This document shows positions 9,691 through 19,183 of a stretch of DNA of 64,000 bases, in pieces. The notes under the pieces were generated by a model. That model was not told the origin of the DNA. It searched no databases and worked only from the letters and a program-made list of their open reading frames with translations. Source of the DNA: Roseomonas sp. (GTDB taxonomy: Bacteria; Pseudomonadota; Alphaproteobacteria; Acetobacterales; Acetobacteraceae); the NCBI GenBank assembly GCA_020249465.1, contig JADCFP010000012.1, forward strand, positions 24,828 through 88,827. Reading direction: 5' to 3'. Position numbers and translations under genes: made by a program. How positions within the stretch are numbered: the stretch's first letter is position 1; each line of letters starts with the position of its first letter.

Positions 9691-10296
9691 TCAGGTGCCA
9701 AGCGGGATTGTCGTGCGTCGCTCCTCAATGCGCCGAATTTCGGCTTCCTGCTGATTGCGCAATTCGCGCACGCGCTGCAGGCAGTTTTGGTCTGAAGCGC
9801 CGCCGCAGGCACCTTCGGCTCTTTCAATGCGTTTTGCGAAATCCGCGCGCGTATCGGCTAGGCGTGCTTCAAAAAATGCATCGCGTGTTGCCGCATTTGG
9901 GAAGCTGCGCGGCCAGAGCACAACCTTGACCGAATCCGGGTAGGTAATGGCAGCACCCGAGGCAAGGTCCGCGGCAACCCCGACAAGGCCCCCAACCAAG
10001 ACATTGCCAAGCGTCATGGCTTGAAAGCCGGCCGTTACGGTACTGCTGGAGGCTTCATAGTCGGCCCTTTCGCATGTTACCGTGATGTCGTGACGCGATT
10101 TGCTGACGCGCGCTGAACCAGGTGTTGGATTGACCCCGCCTATATTCGCCCCGTCGCGTCGTAACATGCATGTGGCACCCGCCGGATCCGATTCAACCAG
10201 CAGGTTATGATCGGTTCCGCTGGTGACAGTTGCACAGGCTGATAGCAGCGATACCCCAACAAAGATTACAGCCAGACGCTGCGAAACTGCAAACAT
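9691..10296 (-). CDS. Small lipoprotein of unknown function
   Basis: The 201-residue protein has a lipoprotein signal ending in LLSAC (cysteine 21), so it is probably anchored in the outer membrane. After it comes VESDPAGATCMLRRDG, a beta-rich segment resembling PEGA-like surface domains, then a glycine-rich hydrophobic segment (GNVLVGGLVGVAADL near 110-125) and a charged coiled C-terminus (RVRELRNQQEAEIRRIEERR). Two start codons lie close together; ATG 10296 is chosen because GGAGAGG, which overlaps the upper ATG at 10308, is correctly spaced for it. Base composition is less GC-rich than the flanks. No function can be assigned. Confidence 0.8.
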   Translation of the reverse strand: MFAVSQRLAVIFVGVSLLSACATVTSGTDHNLLVESDPAGATCMLRRDGANIGGVNPTPGSARVSKSRHDITVTCERADYEASSSTVTAGFQAMTLGNVLVGGLVGVAADLASGAAITYPDSVKVVLWPRSFPNAATRDAFFEARLADTRADFAKRIERAEGACGGASDQNCLQRVRELRNQQEAEIRRIEERRTTIPLGT

Positions 10297-10507
10297 GTTC
10301 CTCTCCATTCATCCATTGGTCTAAAGCGAAGCTTATCGGGTCCTGCGCGCCTCGCAAGCATTGGAAATGCTGGAAATCGAATTTCTCAGCATTTTCTCGA
10401 AAAACTTGCGCTGGGCAATTTGCGTCAGGCTATAGTAAGCTTCGCGCCTGATGGTTGGGATTTTATCCAGGTTTGGGTGAACTCCATTTCCAACTGAGGA
10501 AAAGAAG
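10297..10507. other. Hairpin-rich region upstream of a Bug gene
   Basis: Two hairpins lie side by side: TGCTGGAAAT (10368-10377) pairs with ATTTC/CAGCA (10381-10391) across one bulged T, and TTTTC/GAAAA is at 10392-10403. A weak promoter-like TATAGT is at 10431-10436, with TTGCGC 19 bases upstream. These could form the leader of the downstream receptor gene, but the evidence is thin. Confidence 0.4.
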
Positions 10508-11497
10508 ATGCTCCACCGCAGAAGCCTCCTTGCTGCGCCATTCGCGCTAGCCACAATATCTCAGCAAGCCGCTGCGCAGTCCGCCGCCATCTGGCCCGCC
10601 GGGCGCCCCATTCGGCTTGTGGTCGGCTTCCCGCCCGGTGGTTCTGGCGATTTCCTCGCGCGTACCTTAAGCGAACCCTTGGCGCGCGAATTGGGCGGCG
10701 CCACCATCATTGTGGATAATCGCCCGGGCGCCGGTTCCAATATCGCCGCCGAACATGTCGCGCGGAGCGAGCCGGATGGCTACACTGTTCTGCTCGGCGG
10801 CAATTTCACCCATGCGGTGAACCCCGCCATGTATCGCCGCCTGCCCTTCGATCCCATCAATGATTTCACGCCGATCACCCGCGTGAGCGATCTGCCACTG
10901 ATCATTGCCGTGCGCGCCGATGCGGGCATCAATAATCTGGCGGATCTCGCGGCGCGGATGCGCGCACAACCGGGGCGTTGGAATTACGCAACACCTGGCA
11001 TCGGCACACCAAGCCATTTGGTCGGCGCCAAGCTTGCGAAAGTCACGGGGCAGGACATTACGCATGTGCCCTTCCGTGGCGGTGCGCCTTCGCTGCAAGC
11101 CGTCCTGGCCGGAGATGTGCAAATCCTGGTCGGCACACCGCCTGTGGCACTACCGCAAATCCGCGCCGGCACGCTCAAGGCACTCTCGCTCAGTACGCGC
11201 TTGCCATCGCCCGTCATTCCCGATGTGCCAGGCAGCGAAGCGGCAGGGCTGCCCGCGCTTGATATCACCGGCTGGTGGGGCGTGTGGACCGCAGCACGAC
11301 TGCCAAACCCGATCCGAGACCGGATGTTCAGCGCCCTCCGCGCCGTACTGGCGCAACAGCCCGTGCAGGCGCGCTTCGCCCAGGAAGGGCTGCAAGCGCT
11401 ACCCAGCGAAAGCCCGGCAGAATTTGGCCGTTTCGTGCAGGCGGAAATGCCGATTTGGGCCGAGATTGTCAGGGACGCCGGCGCCACGGCGGAGTGA
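10508..11497 (+). CDS. Bug/TctC-family periplasmic substrate-binding protein
   Basis: A 329-residue Bug receptor with a twin-arginine-like leader (LHRRSLLAAPFALA, cleavage near AAAQS). The ligand-pocket blocks RLVVGFPPGGSGDFLAR and IIVDNRPGAGSN are present, as is ITHVPFRGGAPSLQAV near residue 185. The start follows GAGGAAAAG. The gene converges on the minus-strand glycosyltransferase operon, with only five bases between stops. It is an orphan receptor without local permease genes. Confidence 0.92.
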   Translation: MLHRRSLLAAPFALATISQQAAAQSAAIWPAGRPIRLVVGFPPGGSGDFLARTLSEPLARELGGATIIVDNRPGAGSNIAAEHVARSEPDGYTVLLGGNFTHAVNPAMYRRLPFDPINDFTPITRVSDLPLIIAVRADAGINNLADLAARMRAQPGRWNYATPGIGTPSHLVGAKLAKVTGQDITHVPFRGGAPSLQAVLAGDVQILVGTPPVALPQIRAGTLKALSLSTRLPSPVIPDVPGSEAAGLPALDITGWWGVWTAARLPNPIRDRMFSALRAVLAQQPVQARFAQEGLQALPSESPAEFGRFVQAEMPIWAEIVRDAGATAE

Positions 11498-11502
11498 AGC
11501 GC

Positions 11503-12615
11503 CTACAACCCCAACAAATCCAAAGTATGCCCGATAATCTTCGCCTCATCGAACTTCTCCAGCGCGCGGGCGCGCCCGGCCTCACCCAGGCGGGCACGGA
11601 GCACCCCATCATGCGCAAGCTGGGATAGCGCCGCGGCTAAGGGCGCGATGGTGGCGGGGGGCACCAGCAGGCCTGTTTCGCCCGCCACCACCTGTTCGCG
11701 CGGGCCACGTATATCGGTGGCGACCACGGGCAGGCCGGTCAGCATGGCCTCAATCACGCTCATCGGCAGGCCCTCAAAATGGGAGGGCAGGCAGAAAACA
11801 TCCGCTGCCGCCAGGAGCCGCGCCACATCATGCCGATAGCCAAGCCGTTGCAGCCTGGGGCCAAGGGCGGCGGCGGCGTGGGCGAAATGCGGTTCCATAT
11901 CCTCGCCATGGTCGGAAGCGAGCCGTTCGCCCACCACCCAAAGCCGCGCGTTTTCGGGCGTTGCTTCCATGGCGCGCAGCAATTCGGGATAGCCCTTGTG
12001 GCGCACCAGCCGAGAGACCGCGATGATCACGCAATCATCGGGATCAGCGCCCAATTCGGCGCGTAAACTACGGCGCGCATCAGCATTAGGATGAAATTGC
12101 GCTGGGTCGCGCCCATTCAAAATGGCCGTTGCATGCGGGTGAATACCAAGCCTTCGCGCATCTTCTGCCTCTTCCGCGCTCACGGTCAGATAGACATGCG
12201 TGATGCGCCCGGCAGCGCGTTCCAAGTGCAGTGCCAAGGCGCGGCGCCACCAGGGGCCCGGCTGATTGAACAGAAAACCATGGCAGGTATAGGCAATGCG
12301 CGGCACGCCGGCTGCCCGCGCCGCCGCGCGTCCGATCAAGCCACTGATCGGCATATGCGCATGCACCAGATCGCAATGCTCGCGCTTCAGGAAATCACGC
12401 ACCGCCGTATAGGCGCGCCATTGCGCCAAAGGGTTCATGCTGCGCGCCATGGGCATGGCCTCAATGCGAAACCCCTCGGCGCGGGGAATTTCAAGCAAGG
12501 GGCCTTCTGCGCAAAGCCCGACAACCTCATGCCCACGCGCGCGGGCACCGCGCATCAGCGGCAGAATGAAATGCCGCATGGCAAAATCTACATTCGCGAT
12601 GAAGCAGATTTTCAT
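11503..12615 (-). CDS. GT4-family glycosyltransferase (GT-B fold)
   Basis: The 370-residue protein is a retaining GT-B enzyme similar to capsule and exopolysaccharide glycosyltransferases. The N-terminal domain starts MKICFIANVDFAMRHF and contains DLVHAHMPISGLIGR near residue 90. The nucleotide-sugar domain shows VSRLVRHKGYPELLRAM near 200, and the characteristic FCLPSHFEGLPMSVIEAM near 280 supplies the EX7E-type motif. ATG 12615 begins the canonical N-terminus. It is the last gene of a minus-strand run behind the heparinase-like gene (16-base gap), so it is probably co-transcribed with it. Confidence 0.9.
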   Translation of the reverse strand: MKICFIANVDFAMRHFILPLMRGARARGHEVVGLCAEGPLLEIPRAEGFRIEAMPMARSMNPLAQWRAYTAVRDFLKREHCDLVHAHMPISGLIGRAAARAAGVPRIAYTCHGFLFNQPGPWWRRALALHLERAAGRITHVYLTVSAEEAEDARRLGIHPHATAILNGRDPAQFHPNADARRSLRAELGADPDDCVIIAVSRLVRHKGYPELLRAMEATPENARLWVVGERLASDHGEDMEPHFAHAAAALGPRLQRLGYRHDVARLLAAADVFCLPSHFEGLPMSVIEAMLTGLPVVATDIRGPREQVVAGETGLLVPPATIAPLAAALSQLAHDGVLRARLGEAGRARALEKFDEAKIIGHTLDLLGL

Positions 12616-12631
12616 GGGGCGCTTTGCGCGC

Positions 12632-14287
12632 TCACGCGCTTGGGATGGGTGCCACACCGGGCAGGCTCACGCGCGTGATCGCCCATTGCAGCGAAACCTC
12701 ATTTTCTTCCGCGTAGAGCACGATTTGCAGGCTGCGCCGCGCCTCACCGCCCAGATAAATGCTGTCTTCCAAAGCAACACGCGCGCCCTTCGCGCGTAGC
12801 TTCCAGCCGGCCCCGGAAGCGAGGCGCAGCAGCACGGCACTTTCATCCTGCAAGAGATTGGCGGTGACCGCCGGGTGCAGATGAAAGCGCGCGACGAAAA
12901 TCGGCACTGGCGCATCGGGCGGCAATTCCAGCACATCCTCGCCGCGCAGATCATCACCTGACTCGGCCAAGTAAAGCCGCCTGCGATGCACCGCGCCAAA
13001 GGGGCCGCGCCAGCCATCATGGCTTGCTTCCAGCCATTGCGCGCCGGTTGCTTCCTGGCGTTCCACTTCAATGGTCTCAGGCTTGCGGCCAAGGCCCTCG
13101 GGGCGAAGCTCGCTTGAATTGGTGTCGGACAGCACAAGCGTTGAATGCGCGGCGGTGGCGCGGAGAGCATCGCGCCAGCCTTCCTCACCGGCCGGGGCCG
13201 CGCCGCAATTGACGATCAGCCGATCACGCCCGACCGACATTTCAAAGGAAAGCGTGCCGGCATGGGCGAAGCGATCCGCGCCACTCGGCAGGCCACCAAG
13301 CCCGGTAGCGCCCGCGCGCCCGCGTGGCGGCCCGGCATCCATGATGATGACGCTGCGCCCGGCTTGCAGGCGCTGAAAGCCGGTTTCCGGTAATTCCAGC
13401 GCGCCGCGCCCGCGCGCCTGGCCCTGCGTCAGCACAAGATCAAGCAGCGCCGAGTTTTCTTCGCGTGCGCCATTGAACAGCGCCAAGCCGCCATCGCCGT
13501 GGCGGAACAGGCGAAGCGCGGGCGCCGCGCGGTCCAGTGCCGCCAGCAAATGCGGCGGCGCTTCCACCCCAACACCATGCAACAGATTGCGGATTTCAAT
13601 CAGGTCTTGCAGCGCCGCGAGTTGTTGCGCGGGGGAGCGTTCCACATGCCCGCCATCGGGCAGAAATTGACGTTCGATCTCGGCCGGCAGGAAGCGGATG
13701 GCGCGTTGCAGATAGGCGTCTTCTTCCAGCGCAACGGCCGCGGCAAGCGCGCCCTTTAGCGCCACCAGCGCGCCGCGATGGTCTTCTTCCGCCGGCAGCG
13801 CGCCGACCAGATCGCGCGCATCCTGCGCCAGCCGCTGCATCACCTGACGGCGGAAGACATCCTCGGCGGTGGCAGCGAAAAAATCCCAATGGCCAAGCCA
13901 GGCGGAAATGCGCGCGCCGACCACTTCTGCTGCATCGGCGATATCTTCTTCCCACCCACTTTGCAGCCAATCGGCTGTCAGCGCACGGGCGCGCAGCCGC
14001 GCGGCATCCGTCCCCAAGGCGCGCAAATCACGCATCCAGGCAAAACCGTGCGCAGAAGCGCGCCAGGTGGGGGAGGCACCTTTGCCGCCCCAGGGCTCAC
14101 CACCTTCGGCGAGCAGGCGCATGGGGCGGATGGTGCCGGCGAAATCGGCTTCTCCGCGCAGCAGCCGCGCGCCGCGCGCGGCATCGCCCGGCCAAAGATC
14201 ACGGAAGGGGCGGGCAGGGGCATCGGGCACCCGCACGGGGCGGAGCCGTGCGAGTTTTTGGCGGGCGCCGCGCAGCAGGTTGATCAT
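12632..14287 (-). CDS. Heparinase II/III family protein
   Basis: The 551-residue protein has the two-part layout of the heparinase II/III family: an alpha-helical toroid over roughly the first 300 residues (with [12 protein letters not shown] and [12 protein letters not shown]) and a beta-sheet C-terminal half ([25 protein letters not shown] near 340, then [11 protein letters not shown]). Relatives cleave uronic-acid-containing polysaccharides by elimination; the alphaproteobacterial members are uncharacterised but common beside cell-envelope genes. Its ATG overlaps the rpe stop by four bases (ATGA). In many alphaproteobacteria such a gene sits between rpe and purH; here a glycosyltransferase takes the purH place. 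No clear signal peptide is visible. Confidence 0.85.
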   Translation of the reverse strand: MINLLRGARQKLARLRPVRVPDAPARPFRDLWPGDAARGARLLRGEADFAGTIRPMRLLAEGGEPWGGKGASPTWRASAHGFAWMRDLRALGTDAARLRARALTADWLQSGWEEDIADAAEVVGARISAWLGHWDFFAATAEDVFRRQVMQRLAQDARDLVGALPAEEDHRGALVALKGALAAAVALEEDAYLQRAIRFLPAEIERQFLPDGGHVERSPAQQLAALQDLIEIRNLLHGVGVEAPPHLLAALDRAAPALRLFRHGDGGLALFNGAREENSALLDLVLTQGQARGRGALELPETGFQRLQAGRSVIIMDAGPPRGRAGATGLGGLPSGADRFAHAGTLSFEMSVGRDRLIVNCGAAPAGEEGWRDALRATAAHSTLVLSDTNSSELRPEGLGRKPETIEVERQEATGAQWLEASHDGWRGPFGAVHRRRLYLAESGDDLRGEDVLELPPDAPVPIFVARFHLHPAVTANLLQDESAVLLRLASGAGWKLRAKGARVALEDSIYLGGEARRSLQIVLYAEENEVSLQWAITRVSLPGVAPIPSA

Positions 14288-14946
14288 GCCGCCCCCCCGC
14301 GCAATGCCTTGATGGCGGCCGCGTAGTCCGGCGCGCCGAATACGGCGGTGCCGGCCACCAGCACATCAGCGCCCGCATTCAGGCAAAGCGGCGCGGTTTT
14401 GGCCGTGACACCGCCATCCACCTGCAAGCGGATATCGCGGCCCGAGGCTTCAATCAGCCGGCGCAGCTTTTCGATCTTTGGCAATTGGCTTTCAAGGAAG
14501 CTCTGCCCGCCAAAGCCAGGATTGACCGACATGACCAGGATAAGATCGCAAAGATCCAGCACATGTTCGATGGCCGCGATGGGTGTGGCCGGGTTCAGCA
14601 CCACGCCGGCCTTTTTGCCCAAACCCCGAATGGTTTGCAGTGAGCGATGCAAATGCGCCCCGGCTTCGGGATGCAGCGAAATCAGATCCGCTCCGGCATC
14701 GGCAAAAGCCTGCAAATAAGGGTCAACGGGCGCGATCATCAGATGCACATCAAAGGGGATGGTGGAGTGGCGGCGGAGCGCCTTGATCAGCCCAGGCCCG
14801 AAGGAGATATTCGGGACAAAATGCCCATCCATGATATCCAAATGCAGCCAATCCGCACCCGCGGCGGTCACGGCACGCACTTCCTCACCGAGTTTGGCGA
14901 AATCGGCGGCGAGAAGCGACGGGGTGATGAGCGGCGGGCGGTGCAC
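14284..14946 (-). CDS. rpe: Ribulose-phosphate 3-epimerase
   Basis: Rpe interconverts ribulose 5-phosphate and xylulose 5-phosphate in the pentose phosphate and Calvin pathways. The 220-residue TIM barrel shows [17 protein letters not shown] at the start, the metal/catalytic motifs [14 protein letters not shown] and [19 protein letters not shown] near residue 140 and QVDGGV near 175. GTG 14946 is chosen because AAAGGGA precedes it at good spacing and it gives the usual length; TTG 14982 would add 12 unconserved residues and lacks a spaced ribosome site. It is coupled to the heparinase-like gene downstream. Confidence 0.95.
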   Translation of the reverse strand: MHRPPLITPSLLAADFAKLGEEVRAVTAAGADWLHLDIMDGHFVPNISFGPGLIKALRRHSTIPFDVHLMIAPVDPYLQAFADAGADLISLHPEAGAHLHRSLQTIRGLGKKAGVVLNPATPIAAIEHVLDLCDLILVMSVNPGFGGQSFLESQLPKIEKLRRLIEASGRDIRLQVDGGVTAKTAPLCLNAGADVLVAGTAVFGAPDYAAAIKALRGGAA

Positions 14947-14996
14947 GATTCCCTTTGTAACCTTGCGTTCCTGTGGGGACAACCTTGTGTGAAGGT

Positions 14997-15602
14997 TCAG
15001 GGCTTGCTCAATAAGGCGCGCACCACTTCGGCATGGCCCTGATGACGCGGGCCTTCATCCAAGAACACGGTGCCTTCCAGCAATTCCAACACCTCAAGCC
15101 CCGCGAAGCATTCCTCCACAATGGCGCGACTCCAGAGCAAGTCGCGCATTTTGGGGCCACCACTACGGCGGCCTTCTTGCGCCGGCGTGAAACATTCCAG
15201 CACCAGCAGGCCACCGGGGGCGAGTGCCGCCATGGCGCCGGCCGTGGCCTTCGCGCGATCTTCGGGCGGCAAATGCAGATAAATCCAGGCAATCAGGTCA
15301 AAACCGGCGCTCGGCCAATCCCAGGCGGCGGCATCTGCCGTGATGGTGTTCAGCACCACGCCGCGCTGCTTGGCGAGTGAGGCTGCCTTGGCCAGGCCCA
15401 CGCCGGACCAATCGAGGGAGGTTACCGCTAAACCTTGGCCGGCCAGCCAGACGCCATTCCGCCCTTCGCCATCGCCAACCGCCAGGGCGCGCATGCCGGG
15501 GTGCAGCCGATGCGCCTGGGATTGCAAATAAAGGTTCGGCGCCTCCCCAAACTCAAAGCCGCCATTCTGGTAGCGTTCATCCCAGGCCAGGCTTGTGCTC
15601 AT
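14997..15602 (-). CDS. Class I SAM-dependent methyltransferase, thiol/tellurite-resistance-like
   Basis: The 201-residue protein has the Rossmann methyltransferase fold: the motif I equivalent is [16 protein letters not shown] near residue 42, followed by [11 protein letters not shown] and [16 protein letters not shown]. The opening [17 protein letters not shown] resembles TehB-like and thiopurine-type methyltransferases, which modify small molecules. ATG 15602 follows GAGGAAG and overlaps the cupin gene stop by four bases (ATGA). It sits in a minus-strand series with cupin and GST genes. The substrate is unknown. Confidence 0.85.
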   Translation of the reverse strand: MSTSLAWDERYQNGGFEFGEAPNLYLQSQAHRLHPGMRALAVGDGEGRNGVWLAGQGLAVTSLDWSGVGLAKAASLAKQRGVVLNTITADAAAWDWPSAGFDLIAWIYLHLPPEDRAKATAGAMAALAPGGLLVLECFTPAQEGRRSGGPKMRDLLWSRAIVEECFAGLEVLELLEGTVFLDEGPRHQGHAEVVRALLSKP

Positions 15603-16057
15603 ATGCTTCCTCGCGGGGTGGGGCGCCAATCGGGCGGCGCCAATTCAAAGCCGGCGAAATCAAAGGCGGGGCTGACGGTGCAGCCCACCAGGGTCCAACG
15701 GCCAAGCGACACGGCGCTTTGCCACCAGCCCTTTGGCACCAAAGCGAAAGGGCGCTGATGGCGCGAAAGATCGGGGCCGAGATGCACGGCTTCCGCATCA
15801 TGGCCATCGGGGGAAAGGCTCAGCGCCAGCGGCCCGCCGGCATACCAATGCCAGGCTTCGGCGGCATCCACGCGATGCCAATGGCTGAATTCATCGGCAG
15901 CGAGCAGGAAATAGATCGCCGTGCCGGCACCGCGCCCGCCAACTTCTGGCGCATCGCGCCAGATTTCGCGGTAATGGCCGCCCTCCGGATGGGGGGCCAA
16001 ACCCAGCGCGGCAATGACCTGCGCGGCGGTCACGCCCGGATCGCGCAGGTCAATCAT
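15599..16057 (-). CDS. Cupin-fold protein, DUF985 family
   Basis: The 152-residue protein matches the cupin_5/DUF985 family, a beta-barrel fold of unknown biochemical role. Typical elements are LGLAPHPEGGHYREIWR at residues 18-34, the block TAIYFLLAADEFSHWHRVDAAE, AWHWYAGGPL, and LVPKGWWQSAV followed by TLVGCTVSPAFDF at the end. Conserved histidines could hold a metal. It lies three bases after the GST gene and overlaps the methyltransferase gene, forming a tight operon. Confidence 0.88.
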   Translation of the reverse strand: MIDLRDPGVTAAQVIAALGLAPHPEGGHYREIWRDAPEVGGRGAGTAIYFLLAADEFSHWHRVDAAEAWHWYAGGPLALSLSPDGHDAEAVHLGPDLSRHQRPFALVPKGWWQSAVSLGRWTLVGCTVSPAFDFAGFELAPPDWRPTPRGSI

Positions 16058-16060
16058 GGT

Positions 16061-16660
16061 TCAGCCGACCGGGACGGTTTCGGCGAGCGGGGCGAGTTTG
16101 GACACCTCCGCAAACCAGGCGGCGAGCTTCGGGCAGGCATCGCGCCAGGGTTCATGTGGGAAGCGAAAATCGAGGTAGCCGAGCGCGCAGGCAATGCTGA
16201 TGGCGCCGATATCGCCAAGCCCGCGCGGCGGGTCCTTTTCCAGCACGGCCAAAGCGCGTTCGACGGCGGCCTTTTGGCGTGCGTCAAACGCCTTGCGGCC
16301 ATCATCCTGCGGTTGGCCCATTTGCAGGCGCCGCGCCACGGCGGCATCCAGAATGCCATCGGCGGTGGCTTGCCGGATCATGGCTTTGAGGCGCGGCGCG
16401 CTGCCGGTCGGCGGGAAAAGCGGCGCGGCGGCGCCGATCGTGTCCAAATATTCGCAAATCACCGGGCTGTCATAAATCGCCGTGCCATCCTTGGTGACCA
16501 AGGCGGGCACTTTGGACAGCGGGTTATCCGCCAGCAGATCAGCCGGCGATTGATGGGGATTGGTGGAGACCTTTTCCAAAAGCCCGCCAATGCCGCGGGC
16601 AATGGCGCAGACCATGACTTTCCGCACATAGGGGCTGGCTGGGGAGTAATGCAGTTTCAT
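16061..16660 (-). CDS. Glutathione S-transferase family protein
   Basis: The 199-residue protein has a thioredoxin-like N-terminal domain (MKLHYSPASPYVRKVMV, with serine near the glutathione site, KVPALVTKDG and the glutathione-binding YDSPVICEYLD) and an all-helical C-terminal domain (GLGDIGAISIACALGYLDFRF). Such enzymes conjugate or reduce electrophiles using glutathione. It is the first gene of the GST-cupin-methyltransferase run and lies just downstream of gloB on the same strand, consistent with a shared glutathione-dependent detoxification theme. Confidence 0.9.
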   Translation of the reverse strand: MKLHYSPASPYVRKVMVCAIARGIGGLLEKVSTNPHQSPADLLADNPLSKVPALVTKDGTAIYDSPVICEYLDTIGAAAPLFPPTGSAPRLKAMIRQATADGILDAAVARRLQMGQPQDDGRKAFDARQKAAVERALAVLEKDPPRGLGDIGAISIACALGYLDFRFPHEPWRDACPKLAAWFAEVSKLAPLAETVPVG

Positions 16661-16681
16661 CTGGCGTTTCCTTGTGTGATA

Positions 16682-17407
16682 TTAACGAAAATTGTCCTTG
16701 CCGGCACGGATGCGGGCAAGTGTCGCGATATCCGGCGCACGGACAAAAGGATTGGCGGCGCGTTCGGAAGCGATGGTGCTGGGCAGCGTCGGCTGGCCGG
16801 CTGCCCGCTGCGCATGGGCTTCGGCGATGCGCGCCTTCAGCGCGGCATTGTCGGGTTCCACCGTGATGGCAAAGCGCGCATTGCTTTCGGTATATTCATG
16901 CCCGCAACACACCAGCGTCTCCCCCGGCAAGGCCGCGAGTGCCGCGAGTGAGGCGAACATCTGCTCTGCCGTGCCTTCCAGCAGGCGCCCGCAGCCGAGC
17001 GAAAACAGCGTGTCGCCGCACAGCAGGATATGCGAATCGGCGATGTGGAAGGCGATATGGCCGCGTGTGTGGCCATCACTCGCCAGCACATCGGCCTTGC
17101 TGCCCAGTACATCCACCGTGTCGCCGGGCGCAACCGCCTGATCAAGTGGCGGCAGGCGGTGCTTATCCGCCGCCGCACCCACCACCTTGGCGCCATAGCG
17201 CGCCACCAGGCCCGGCACGCCGGCCACGTGATCGCCGTGGTGATGCGTCAGCAGGATCAGATCAAGCTTGCCGCCCATGGCTTCGATCACCGCGGCCACG
17301 GGCGCGTCTTCCGCCGGGTCGCAGACCGCAAGGCGGCCATCGGCGGCGCGGAGCAGCCAGGCGTAATTATCGGAAAGGCAGGGAATCGGGGTCGCGGTCA
17401 GTGCCAT
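16682..17407 (-). CDS. gloB: Hydroxyacylglutathione hydrolase (glyoxalase II)
   Basis: GloB hydrolyses S-lactoylglutathione to lactate and glutathione, the last step of methylglyoxal detoxification. The 241-residue protein shows the binuclear metal motif THHHGDH near residue 53, GHTRGHIAFH near 110, the metal-bridging aspartate in LLCGDTLFSLGCGRLLEG near 135, and CGHEYTESNARFA near 168. It is slightly shorter than average but complete. It is divergent from a methyltransferase gene across 59 bases and lies 21 bases upstream of the GST gene. Confidence 0.95.
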   Translation of the reverse strand: MALTATPIPCLSDNYAWLLRAADGRLAVCDPAEDAPVAAVIEAMGGKLDLILLTHHHGDHVAGVPGLVARYGAKVVGAAADKHRLPPLDQAVAPGDTVDVLGSKADVLASDGHTRGHIAFHIADSHILLCGDTLFSLGCGRLLEGTAEQMFASLAALAALPGETLVCCGHEYTESNARFAITVEPDNAALKARIAEAHAQRAAGQPTLPSTIASERAANPFVRAPDIATLARIRAGKDNFR

Positions 17408-17466
17408 GGGGGTACCTTGTCAGGGGGCCATCCCATGCGGCCCCGGAAGCGACTATATCTACCCGT

Positions 17467-18171
17467 ATGCGCGAGGAAATCCATGGCCTGGCCGAGTTCT
17501 ACGCCGCCCCGGCGGGCGGGCTGACCGCGCGGCTGCTGCGCCGGCGCTTGGCCACGCTGTGGCCGCGGCTGACGGGGCTTGATGTGCTGGGTATTGGCCA
17601 TGCCGAGCCCTATTTGCCGCTATGGCGTGAAGAAGCAGCGCGCTGCATCGCGCTTGCCCCGGCGCAGCTTGGCCCGGCGCGCTTCGCCCATGGCGGGGTT
17701 TCATCTGCCGTATTGGCCGAAGAAGATGCGCTGCCGTTCCCGGATTTGAGCTTTGATCGCATCCTGCTGGTGCATGGGCTGGAAGCGGCTGAGAATGCCG
17801 GGCGCTTGCTGCGTGAATGTTGGCGCCTGCTGCGCGATGATGGGCGCTTGCTGGTGGTCGCCCCCAATCGGCGCGGCATCTGGGCGCAGTTTGACCATAC
17901 GCCCTTCGGCCATGGCCGGCCTTATTCGCCGGGACAGATTTCCAAGCTGTTGCAGGCGCAGATGTTTCGCGTAGAACGCCGCGACGCTGCGCTTTACGTG
18001 CCGCCCTTCACGCCCCTGATGCGCGCCGGCACGGCCTGGGAGAAAGCCGGCCGCACCATCTGCCCCGCGCGCTTGGCGGGGCTTTGTCTGATTGAGGCTG
18101 AGAAGGATATCTTCGCTGCCATGCCGGCCGGGGCGGTGCGGCTCCGCCGCCGTGTGCTTTTGCGTACCTGA
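17467..18171 (+). CDS. SAM-dependent methyltransferase domain protein
   Basis: The 234-residue protein has a class I methyltransferase layout: LDVLGIGHAEPYLPLW near residue 38, the acidic loop LPFPDLSFDRILLVHGLEAAENAG near 90, LLRECWRLLRDDGRLLVVAPNRRG near 110, and a C-terminal region with DHTPFGHGRPYSP. This arrangement, divergent from gloB, recurs in alphaproteobacteria, where the protein is an uncharacterised methyltransferase. ATG 17467 is chosen because upstream in-frame sequence is antisense to gloB. The glycine motif GIGHA is weaker than usual, so catalytic competence is not certain. Confidence 0.82.
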   Translation: MREEIHGLAEFYAAPAGGLTARLLRRRLATLWPRLTGLDVLGIGHAEPYLPLWREEAARCIALAPAQLGPARFAHGGVSSAVLAEEDALPFPDLSFDRILLVHGLEAAENAGRLLRECWRLLRDDGRLLVVAPNRRGIWAQFDHTPFGHGRPYSPGQISKLLQAQMFRVERRDAALYVPPFTPLMRAGTAWEKAGRTICPARLAGLCLIEAEKDIFAAMPAGAVRLRRRVLLRT

Positions 18172-18226
18172 TTGGCCTTTTGCGGCGCTTGGTCCATGCT
18201 TCGGCCATGGCCCAGGGAGAAACGCC

Positions 18227-19183
18227 ATGAACCAAGACCCACGCTGGCAGCAAAGCCTGCGCTATCCGGACCCATCCATTGTGGCGCTGGAGGCAAGCTT
18301 CAAGAAATACCATCTGGCGCTTTCGGCTGTGGAGCGCCTGTATCACGGCACGCGCTGGGGTGAGGGGCCGGTCTGGCTTGGCGATGCGCGCTGCCTTTTA
18401 TGGTCCGATATCCCAAACAATCGCGTGTTGAAATGGGATGAGGAAACCGGCGCTGTCAGCGCCTGGCGCAAGCCCGCCAACAACGCCAATGGCCATACAC
18501 GGGACCGTCAGGGCCGCGTGATTGCGTGTGAACATTTCGGCCGCCGCGTGGTGCGCTTTGAATATGATGGCGCGATTACGGTGCTGGCCGATAGCTACAA
18601 GGGCAAGCGGTTGAACAGCCCGAATGATGTTGTGGTGAAATCCGATGGGTCCATCTGGTTCACCGACCCTCCCTTCGGCCTGATGGCAAATTATGAAGGC
18701 GAACGCGCGACACCTGAATTGCCGCATACCAATGTCTATCGCATTGATGGCCAAAGCGGCGAAATCACCTTGGTGGCCGATGATGTGAACCATCCGAATG
18801 GTCTGGCCTTCAGCCCGGATGAGAAGATCCTTTACGTCATCGAAAGCCGCGCCGATCCGCGCAATATCCTCGCCTATGATGTGGCGGCGAATGGCAAAAC
18901 TTTGCGCCGGCGCCGCATTTTCGTGGCGTGTCAGCCGGGCGAGACGCCGGATGGCTTCCGCGTGGATGTGGATGGCAATCTCTGGTGCGGCTGGGGCATG
19001 ACGGCCGAGTTCGATGGCGTGCGTGTCTATAACAATGCCGGCGCGCCCATCGGCCATATCCATTTGCCGGAACGCTGCGCCAATGTCTGCTTCGGTGGGC
19101 GTTATCGCAACCGGCTATTCATGGCCGCCGCGCAATCCTTGTATGCGCTTTACGTGAATACCGAGGGCGTCAAGGGCGGTTGA
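18227..19183 (+). CDS. SMP-30/gluconolactonase/LRE family protein
   Basis: The 318-residue protein is a six-bladed beta-propeller lactonase. Probable metal ligands are the glutamate in TRWGEGPVW near residue 46, the asparagine in LNSPNDVVV near 130, the region HPNGLAFSPDEK near 190, and the aspartate in GFRVDVDGNLWCGWG near 245. Family members hydrolyse sugar lactones such as gluconolactone. ATG 18227 follows GGGAGAAA. The gene ends convergently with the AtuA small-subunit gene, overlapping it by 14 bases. The substrate is unknown. Confidence 0.9.
   Translation: MNQDPRWQQSLRYPDPSIVALEASFKKYHLALSAVERLYHGTRWGEGPVWLGDARCLLWSDIPNNRVLKWDEETGAVSAWRKPANNANGHTRDRQGRVIACEHFGRRVVRFEYDGAITVLADSYKGKRLNSPNDVVVKSDGSIWFTDPPFGLMANYEGERATPELPHTNVYRIDGQSGEITLVADDVNHPNGLAFSPDEKILYVIESRADPRNILAYDVAANGKTLRRRRIFVACQPGETPDGFRVDVDGNLWCGWGMTAEFDGVRVYNNAGAPIGHIHLPERCANVCFGGRYRNRLFMAAAQSLYALYVNTEGVKGG

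Noticed and set aside
10405..10436. Sigma-70 promoter before the Bug gene
   Set aside because: The spacing between TTGCGC and TATAGT is 19 bases and there is no further support, so it is mentioned only as weak.
15377..16951. 524-residue plus-strand open frame
   Set aside because: It runs antisense to the methyltransferase, cupin, GST and gloB genes, all of which carry clear motifs.
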